NCBI GenBank assembly: GCA_018524725.1
Contig: JAEUWP010000515.1
Coordinates: 112,621 to 176,620 of the forward strand
DNA length: 64,000 nucleotides
Origin: Podaxis mareebaensis
Lineage: Eukaryota > Basidiomycota > Agaricomycetes > Agaricales > Agaricaceae
Direction: 5' to 3'
Shown one piece after another: positions 57,764 through 64,000 of this stretch. Each line of letters opens with the position of its first letter. Positions within the stretch are counted from its first letter, which is position 1. Made by a program: the position numbers and the translations under genes. The notes under the pieces were generated by a model, which saw only the letters and a program-made list of their open reading frames with translations, had not been told where the DNA came from and did no database searches.

Positions 57764-59518
57764 GGCCACCGCCAATGTGCGGCTCGCCACACGACAAGCC
57801 ACTATGGGAGGCACAGAATCCCAGTCAGCAACCAAGAAGATACGCCCTATTCCCGCCAACCTCGTTATTCCTCTCCGTGGCTCCACCATAGTCACTCTGG
57901 CTATCATGGCTTCTCTGTTCTTCATTATTTCTATTTCATTCGCGTTTTTGGGAGCGGATGTTGAGGATCCTTATTTCAAAACTACCTTGAACAAGGTTGC
58001 AGAGAGCTCACCTGGGGTATGTAGTTTGTCTTCATATTATGTGGATCAGTACTTCTACATCATTGACATTCAGATCGTTCTGATAGGGGAAAGCGTTGAC
58101 GTTGACGTCGACGAACCTTCGATTACCATTCGGTGGTCCATCCTGGCTTGTGGTCAAGGATATGTGTTACCTGAATCTAATGGCGTTCATGGAAGTAATG
58201 TCTGTGGGCTCCCTTCCCTTCCTCTTCGGATATTCGTCGACAAGTAAGTATGACCATGTTCTTCCGTCGGTCACCGTGTGCTCAAGCTTCCGCTAGTGCA
58301 AAGGAGCCTGCAGCAACATACGACCCGTCAACTATTCCCATCAACAAAGAGACCGGTCATCGCCGAAAGTCTGTCCACCACTGGTATCATAGATATGCCG
58401 AAGTCAAACTAACGGGTTTTGTGTATCGACAGTATCCAGAACCTGGTTCAGTTCGACAGCGACCATGTTCTCGACGTTCATAACGCTCGACTGTACCCCT
58501 TTGACACCTACTTCCTAACCAGCACTCTCAGAGCGGTCGGATTTTCAAATGAAAGCATTCCAATCCAGAAGCTCGCCACAGTGGACGTTATGTCAAGCTT
58601 TGACATTGGAACAGCTGATGTCGAGAGCTTTTCCACAGCCGAGGACGGGACAGTTTTGCCCAGCAGGGATATCGATATGCATGTTGCACGACCTGGTTCT
58701 GCGCGCTTCTTTACGCTGCTCCTCTTCACTGTCAGCTGGGTCCTCACTCACGTCACCATCGGCCATGTCATACTCGCGAGACGCATCTCTGGAATGAAGC
58801 CGCTTCTCAAACATCTTGTGTCTTCTGGTGCGATCCTCGTCTCGCTTCCCCAACTCCGGAATAGCATGCCTGATGCTCCAGGCCTTGATGGTGAGTTTTT
58901 TTTTGGAACATCTGCTTTGTCAGCTTGTTGGCTAACTGAATGGCTTAAAATAGGTGTTCTAATCGGTAAGCGAGACGTCCCTCGTATGTCTCTTTTGACA
59001 GGCAACTCAAACTCCGTCTTGCAGATACCATTGGATACTTTCCCCAAATGGTCATCGCGGGTATCTCAACAGTCATTCTTCTCCTCATCCTCGCAGTCCG
59101 CGAATTCGACATCATCGGGCTACAAGCGGAATCTCAATTTACTCGGTCTATTCGGCTCCCTTCCGTATCAGCGTCTTCGATCACGTACCGGCCTCATCCT
59201 ACCAGAACTTTCTCCGGTTCTCGGGATTCAGGCTCGGATTCTTCCTCTGCTACATTCTGGGCACACCACTCTCGCCCTCCACCATCACCTAATCCCGACT
59301 CGACGCCCGCAGAAATTGCGGAGTGGGAAAGATACAGGATGAAGAAGCACCTTACGGGACAGTTTGTCTTCCCTCCTGTTCAAATGCCGACACATCGAGC
59401 GCAAACATCCAGCCAGGTGACAATCAAACCTCTCGCTGTTCACCGGAAGATCAAGACTATGACAAAGATCATGGAAGCGGGAGAAGTTCCGCGATCCCAT
59501 TGGTCTGACGAAGATTAA
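57678..59518 (+). CDS. DUF4436 family membrane protein
   Basis: Six exons, 57678-58016, 58074-58243, 58297-58383, 58433-58890, 58954-58965 and 59025-59518, give 519 residues from the Met at 57678; a Met at 57804 (MGGTESQSATKKIRPIPAN) is an equally good start. One membrane helix follows at LVIPLRGSTIVTLAIMASLF, then a luminal beta-rich region with LYPFDTYFLTS, a feature of DUF4436. Two to three helices lie near the end (FTLLLFTVSWVLTHVTIGHV and MVIAGISTVILLLILAVREF), followed by a Ser/Pro-rich cytosolic tail. Exon 5 is only 12 nt and is needed to keep frame. The molecular role of the domain is unknown. Confidence 0.75.
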
Positions 59519-60010
59519 AGTGGTTGGTTTATCCTGCCATTAGGGACAGGTATTCCTTTGTTGCACGTCTTTACGCCCGGATTGGACCTCTGTCATTTAT
59601 GTAACAGATGTAACAGAGGAGAGGGGAGAAGTAATTAACGGGGTCGAGTCATATCTGTAATTCAGGTGTGGGTTCTGCCTTGTATCACCGTACCGATGGA
59701 TTATTCCCGCTTAAATTATTTACTAACTTGTTTCTTGGTCTCACCCGTTCTATTTTGTTACAATTCCTCCTGTACAACATACTCAAGTGCTATAGAATCT
59801 GGATTGATCTACGCCAGAAAAGTAGGAGTGATATCTGGTTAGTTGAAGCGTCGATGACGGCTGACATGAAGGTCATGTGTGAAATGCCCAAGGTCTCGTT
59901 TAGACGTCCGTTAAGGCTTCTCTCCGTTCACGACAGCATAGCATGTTCCAAACTATATCACACGGTATTGCCATAAAATCATCTTGTTAGGGGCAAACAA
60001 TCTTGTAAAG
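59519..60010. other. intergenic, convergent 3' ends
   Basis: About 0.5 kb between the DUF4436 gene and the derlin gene. A 100-codon open frame at 59668-59976 has no recognisable content. Confidence 0.4.
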
Positions 60011-60929
60011 CTATTGGTCTCCAAATAGCCGCTTCCTGAACCATTATTTCAGGATCAAGTTGAATGAAACAGAAGAAAAAAAATACTCACAACACCTCTG
60101 GCGCTTCACTGAATATTGTCGGTCCGCCCACCATCTCCCTTGTCCAGACGTCTCTCAAGAACCAACCAATATGACCCACTGCGCAACCAGCCAAATCCGC
60201 CACAGCGGCTTTCCAGGTTCCATTGAGAACCCACGAAAATGCAACTAATGCGACGGGAAGGTATGGCGCACTAATGGTGAAGAGACCAAATAGCGAAATT
60301 GGTGTTGATGGGTGGCGCCGTGACCACAAGTATATTGGCACGAAGGCAAGAGAAGAAGAAAGGAATGGGAGGTTGACGAGGGGAGAGAGAGCCTAGGTAC
60401 GTTGTGACTTGGGAATTCCAAGGAATAGAATAGAGCAGAAACGTACGAGTAACATAAGAGAAGAGAGGAGAAGGAGCCAAAAGTAATCCGCTTTCTTATT
60501 AGCGAAGGAGGATTCCTCTAACATCCTGCTATACCGCATGCTATTGTCTTTGTCAGGCTCTGCGCATATCAGACTTAAGACGGAATGCTCACAAGAAGAA
60601 GAGGTGGAAGACAAAATCCAATGATATTGACCCGAAATAAAAGAACGTGGTTATAGCACGCCATGGCTAAATTCATTTAGCAGCTGACAACGGAAGTTAC
60701 TGAGGAAGTGACATACCTGCGCGTTTCCAAATGCGCTCTTCCAACTGAAATATAGTTGCAGGGGTGTAACGAGCTGGCATTGCTGAAGCCCGTAAAACCG
60801 TCATTGTTTGATACCTAGAGCAACTCCGAATAGACGCACTACAGCAAGACTGACAAACACTGAAAGCGCCAGCCATCCCCGGGTGATTGGTGGTATTTGT
60901 GTGATCCAAGCCTCGATCCCAACCGGCAT
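60011..60929 (-). CDS. der1: derlin (Der1-like, ER-associated degradation)
   Basis: Six exons on the minus strand, 60929-60840, 60782-60717, 60666-60593, 60540-60447, 60392-60091 and 60035-60011, give 216 residues. The start MPVGIEAWITQIPPITRGWL, then QLVTPLQLYFSWKSAF, the block PWRAITTFFYFG with DFVFHLFFFMRYSRMLE, the loop SFANKKADYFWLLLLSSLML, YLWSRRHPSTPISLFGLF and the last helices AVGHIGWFLRDVWTRE are those of the derlin/rhomboid-like family. Derlins are ER membrane proteins of the ERAD retrotranslocation machinery. An in-frame stop directly after exon 5 would also be possible, but splicing to a final 25-nt exon gives the usual basic end (KRLFGDQ). Confidence 0.9.
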
Positions 60930-61092
60930 TATATAGGAAAGAGTAGATAGCTCAAGCCAAAAGAAAGGTTGGGGAAGACAGACGACTCAAGTTGGGCCCA
61001 GTGAATAGATTGACACGTCCTCGACCACGCATTGATCATGCCATCATTTGTTATGGCATATTTGCAGACTTTGCCCGCTGAGGGAAAAAGAA
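60930..61092. other. derlin upstream region
   Basis: Promoter side of the derlin gene and 3' flank of the first tRNA. No other feature. Confidence 0.35.
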
Positions 61093-61172
61093 TACGTCGA
61101 ACGGGAATCGAACCCGTGCCGCTTGCTAACCACCATGGAAGGCAAGCATGATAACCACTTCACCATCGACGT
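61093..61172 (-). tRNA. tRNA-Gly (anticodon TCC), 8-nt intron
   Basis: On the minus strand the acceptor stem ACGTCGA pairs with TCGACGT. U8, a D arm with AGTGGTTA and a T arm ACGGG-TTCGATT-CCCGT are present. The anticodon stem CTTGC/GCAAG encloses C-T-TCC-A, an 8-nt intron (TGGTGGTT) and A38. Discriminator base is A; CCA is not encoded. Confidence 0.9.
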
Positions 61173-61327
61173 GCCTGGGAGGAGGTTCAGGCTTTCTTAT
61201 ATGATAAGAGACATATTATCTTTGATTGTTGTTCACATAACTGCGGCCTGCGCACATATCGATCTGCGTGAGATGACTGCAACAGATGGAACAGTTACTA
61301 GATCAAGCAACACAACGACAAAAACAC

Positions 61328-61407
61328 TACGTCGAACGGGAATCGAACCCGTGCCGCTTGCTACCCCAAATGGAAGGCAAGCATGATAACCACTTCACCA
61401 TCGACGT
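61328..61407 (-). tRNA. tRNA-Gly (anticodon TCC), 8-nt intron, second copy
   Basis: Identical mature sequence to the gene at 61093-61172, in the same orientation 235 bp away. Only the 8-nt intron after A37 differs (TTTGGGGT). Confidence 0.9.
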
Positions 61408-61965
61408 GACACACATGTTGCACTGTGAATTCAAATCAACCTTGCGTCAGTATCATCTGCCATCGAAGGTCATATTCCCGACCATAGGGTTTTACTTCAC
61501 GAGGGTCCGCTGGTTCTCCTTAGCCACATCAATTGACAACCTCCCACCCCAATTGTAATTGCGAGGGTGTGGGTTTCCGGGTATGCATCACCTCCTTCAT
61601 GCACCTCCATGCTTTGCCATTTCTCGAGTCATGCACACTACACCAAAAACCCCTGTCCCTCTTTCACCACTACCAGGGTTCCGGTATTCTACCAATAATC
61701 GCTATTGCACCTTCACAGATGCCCTTTTATGACTTCTCTTGTCTTCATTATAATCGTATCCGAGATGGTATTGGCGCACTTGTAGATAAGACGGACGGAC
61801 GGAGTGGATGGAATAACCCCAAGGGAAGCGATTGATCGGTCATCAAAATGACGTAATTATCATTTCGGATCACTGTGTGAGGTCTTTCGACGCGACAATC
61901 ACCTCTGCCTCTGGTCAGGCGGTATCTGAGAGGCGGTGGGCTCTCGGAGACCACAGCAGGCATCG
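61408..61965. other. spacer between tRNA genes
   Basis: No gene recognised in 0.56 kb. Confidence 0.4.
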
Positions 61966-62082
61966 GGCGAGATGGCCGAGTGGTCTAAGGCGCCAGACTA
62001 AGGACCAGGGCACATTGGTGTCCAATCCCTTCCATACGGAATCTGGTCTTTCGGGGCGTGGGTTCGAATCCCACTCTCGTCA
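61966..62082 (+). tRNA. tRNA-Leu (anticodon AAG) with intron
   Basis: Acceptor GGCGAGA pairs with TCTCGTC (one G-T pair). The D loop contains GAGTGGTCTAAGGC, the anticodon stem CCAGA/TCTGG encloses C-T-AAG-G, and an intron of about 37 nt (62004-62040) follows G37. A long variable arm (TCTTTCGGGGC) and T arm GTGGG-TTCGAAT-CCCAC make it a class II tRNA. Discriminator A. Confidence 0.92.
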
Positions 62083-62513
62083 CAAGCTTTTGTTTTGTGA
62101 CCGTACACATCGAACACTCATTCAGCAGATCCCGTGTCTATAGTTTCACACTCCCCGTGAGACGTGTCCTCGCAGAGAACATTTTGTTCCGAGTCTAACG
62201 AGGTAACGTCACTATATGAGGGTGATTGATGACCCTGATTGACTCCATCGGCCAGTCCATCACAGTGCCCAGGCGACAGCGCGAGTGGAAGGGGCGTTTA
62301 GAGATATTGGCGGCTTGCATTGGATGGACATTGTGCTAATGGCGAGATTGCGTCCTGCGAAGCAGGGCTTTTGATATGGTATACGAAGTGGCGCTCTCAG
62401 TCGATACTCCAGATGTTATTACTTCAAGCCAATACACTAACGTCTTCGGTGGCGGTTTATGGGTGCGCCTGTTGGCCTGCGGGCCCGATACTAACCCGAT
62501 CCTTTGAAAACAA
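62083..62513. other. spacer between tRNA genes
   Basis: No gene recognised in 0.43 kb. Confidence 0.4.
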
Positions 62514-62631
62514 GGCGAGATGGCCGAGCGGTCTGAGGCGCCAGACTAGGGACCAGGATATTCGAATATCCTCCCCTCCTCATACAGGAATCTGGTCTTT
62601 CGGGGCGTGGGTTCGAATCCCACTCTCGTCA
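62514..62631 (+). tRNA. class II tRNA of Leu type with anticodon AGG
   Basis: Same acceptor stem, variable arm and T arm as the Leu(AAG) genes on both sides, and an intron of similar size after position 37. Two bases differ in the D loop (GAGCGGTCTGAGG) and one in the anticodon: the loop reads C-T-AGG-G instead of C-T-AAG-G. AGG would read proline codons while the body is that of a leucine tRNA. It may be a live variant or a decaying copy. Confidence 0.8.
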
Positions 62632-63091
62632 CTATCCTTTTGCTTTAACCATCGTTGAGAATTGAAATATGAATCGCGTTAGGTGTCACGACAGACACTA
62701 GTGTCAGTGGCAATATGCAACGTTCAGCGCCCCACCAATTACAGAATGTTTAATAAAGGAGATGTTTTTGAAAATGTGTTTTTATATAATGAGGGAAGAA
62801 GTATTGTGCCTATAATTTATATGACCGCAGTAATTGACCTCAGTTCCAGGTTGAGACAGAGAAGGAAGGGGCTAGTCAGGCTCTACTGCTTTCACGACGG
62901 TGTGGCGACTGTGTTGACAGGGTCGTGGAATTGATCATATTAATCAGATATCTGTTGATCTGGTGGAACACCTTACCTTACTTACTATTTGCTTGTCCTT
63001 TCCATTTACACATCACAGTTGGAGGGGGAAAAGAAATATCACCACTGATGAAGTCCGTCGTCGTCCCATGGTGGGAGTAAGCAAAAACATG
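62632..63091. other. spacer between tRNA genes
   Basis: No gene recognised in 0.46 kb. Confidence 0.4.
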
Positions 63092-63209
63092 TGACGAGAG
63101 TGGGATTCGAACCCACGCCCCGAAAGACCAGATTCCTACATGAGGAAGGGAGGACATCTAGATATCCTGGTCCTTAGTCTGGCGCCTTAGACCACTCGGC
63201 CATCTCGCC
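63092..63209 (-). tRNA. tRNA-Leu (anticodon AAG) with intron
   Basis: Minus-strand gene with the same mature sequence as 61966-62082: GGCGAGA acceptor, C-T-AAG-G loop in stem CCAGA/TCTGG, long variable arm and T arm. The intron sequence differs (contains ATATCTAGAT). Confidence 0.92.
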
Positions 63210-63923
63210 CGATGAAAGCCCTATAGCGGCTCGCAATCAGTATGTGCACCTAGGTTAGGCTGCTCTCGTGCGCGCGCGTTCGGGATGCAAGTATCTAAAC
63301 ACTCAACATGACCACACTACCATGGTCAAGATATGACGTTTCTTATCGCCAGCAAATTAGTTGTCACGTTGATTCTGCATTCGATGTCCGTCTCTTGCCA
63401 TTGCATCGAGAAACCTATTGCATAGGAGCAAAGCAGGACCTTTGAAGAGTCCGTCAGCCTGGTTGAAGATTAGTAGGTATGATCCGGTGGCCCCGGTATC
63501 TCTTGGCTACCCATACAGCCTGGTCTTCCGTTAAGATTGAGTGAACAAGCATTCCTGAAGTGGCGCGACCGCGAAGAGAACCTGATAGCAATTGGGAACA
63601 TGGGTATAAGAGGTATGTGAAACTCCCCGCGCCGCCACAAAAAATAGTTCATCAAGTGCTTGCGCGATATCTTGCTCCAGCACCCCCTTATGAGGGTTGG
63701 GAATTGCTGGGATACCGCCTGCCCTAGAGCATTTTTCGCACTTGTCTACGGGAGAATCACGTCCTTTGGAAACTTTCCAGAGTGTTCTGATAAGGAGCGA
63801 AACCAAGGAATTGTAGATATTTCAACGTCCACAGATACGGTCCATGGCTTAAAAGCCACGCCGTTCAGAAAGAGCGATCAGATGTACTCTATTGCAGATC
63901 CCCAGTGGCAAGACCCTCACTAT
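63210..63923. other. end of window, no gene recognised
   Basis: Only short open frames on both strands, none with a recognisable domain. A gene cut by the window edge cannot be excluded. Confidence 0.35.
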
Positions 63924-64000
63924 GGGCCTACAGAAATTGCCGCACCCGCGTACCGCTGACACCCGCATATCCAGAAACGCGGTACCGCTAGGTGCCGCTG
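63924..64000. repeat. dispersed repeat, edge copy
   Basis: Matches 32956-33030 over about 75 bases and runs off the window. This copy keeps the CG dinucleotides (CCGCACCCGCGTACCGC) that read TG or CA in the other. Confidence 0.6.

Noticed and set aside
1..64000. CRISPR arrays, prokaryotic operons, riboswitches
   Set aside because: The sequence is eukaryotic (spliceosomal introns, intron-bearing nuclear tRNAs); the only regular short-period array is the WD40 exon.

Overview
The window looks like nuclear DNA of a mushroom-forming basidiomycete (Agaricomycetes). Almost every gene is broken by introns of about 48-66 nt, genes lie close together on both strands, and the gene types fit: a secreted GH71 alpha-1,3-glucanase, an NLR with WD40 repeats, families of multi-pass membrane proteins, an adenylation-TmpA fusion, and intron-bearing tRNAs. 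Exon borders given here were set by reading frame and splice sites by eye; no transcript or database was consulted.

Left part (1-16 kb): an unrecognised conserved gene, an F-box gene, a GDSL (CE16-type) esterase using a GC-AG intron, a GH71 alpha-1,3-glucanase, the V-ATPase subunit d gene (vma6), and the first two members of a membrane protein family (copy A intact, copy B broken).

Middle (16.5-30 kb): a segment of about 3.5 kb holding most of an MFS transporter gene and a convergent ndufaf6-like gene occurs twice in the same orientation (about 16.70-20.29 and 26.33-29.87 kb). The two copies have decayed reciprocally: the MFS gene is intact only in the left copy and ndufaf6 only in the right copy, as expected if each breakpoint cut off the 5' end of one gene. 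Between the copies lie a decayed copy of the 5' end of vma6 and a large HeLo-like/NACHT/WD40 NLR gene with 12 nearly identical WD40 units.

Right of the duplication (29.9-41 kb): sdhaf1 (divergent from ndufaf6), mrpl47, an MPDU1-type PQ-loop gene, an unrelated seven-helix type protein, a relic and two more intact members of the membrane family (copies C and D, minus strand). Then (41-61 kb) mostly conserved housekeeping genes: prp6 and rad50 (divergent, 187 bp apart), an adenylation-TmpA fusion, a SET-MYND methyltransferase, a DUF4436 membrane protein and a derlin. The last 3 kb hold five tRNA genes: two Gly(TCC) with 8-nt introns, two Leu(AAG) with introns, and a Leu-type tRNA whose anticodon reads AGG.

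Main points for a second look: the reciprocal decay of the segmental duplication with an NLR at its junction, the repeat-homogenised NLR, the Leu-bodied tRNA with a proline anticodon, and a GC-AG intron held at one position in three paralogous membrane genes.
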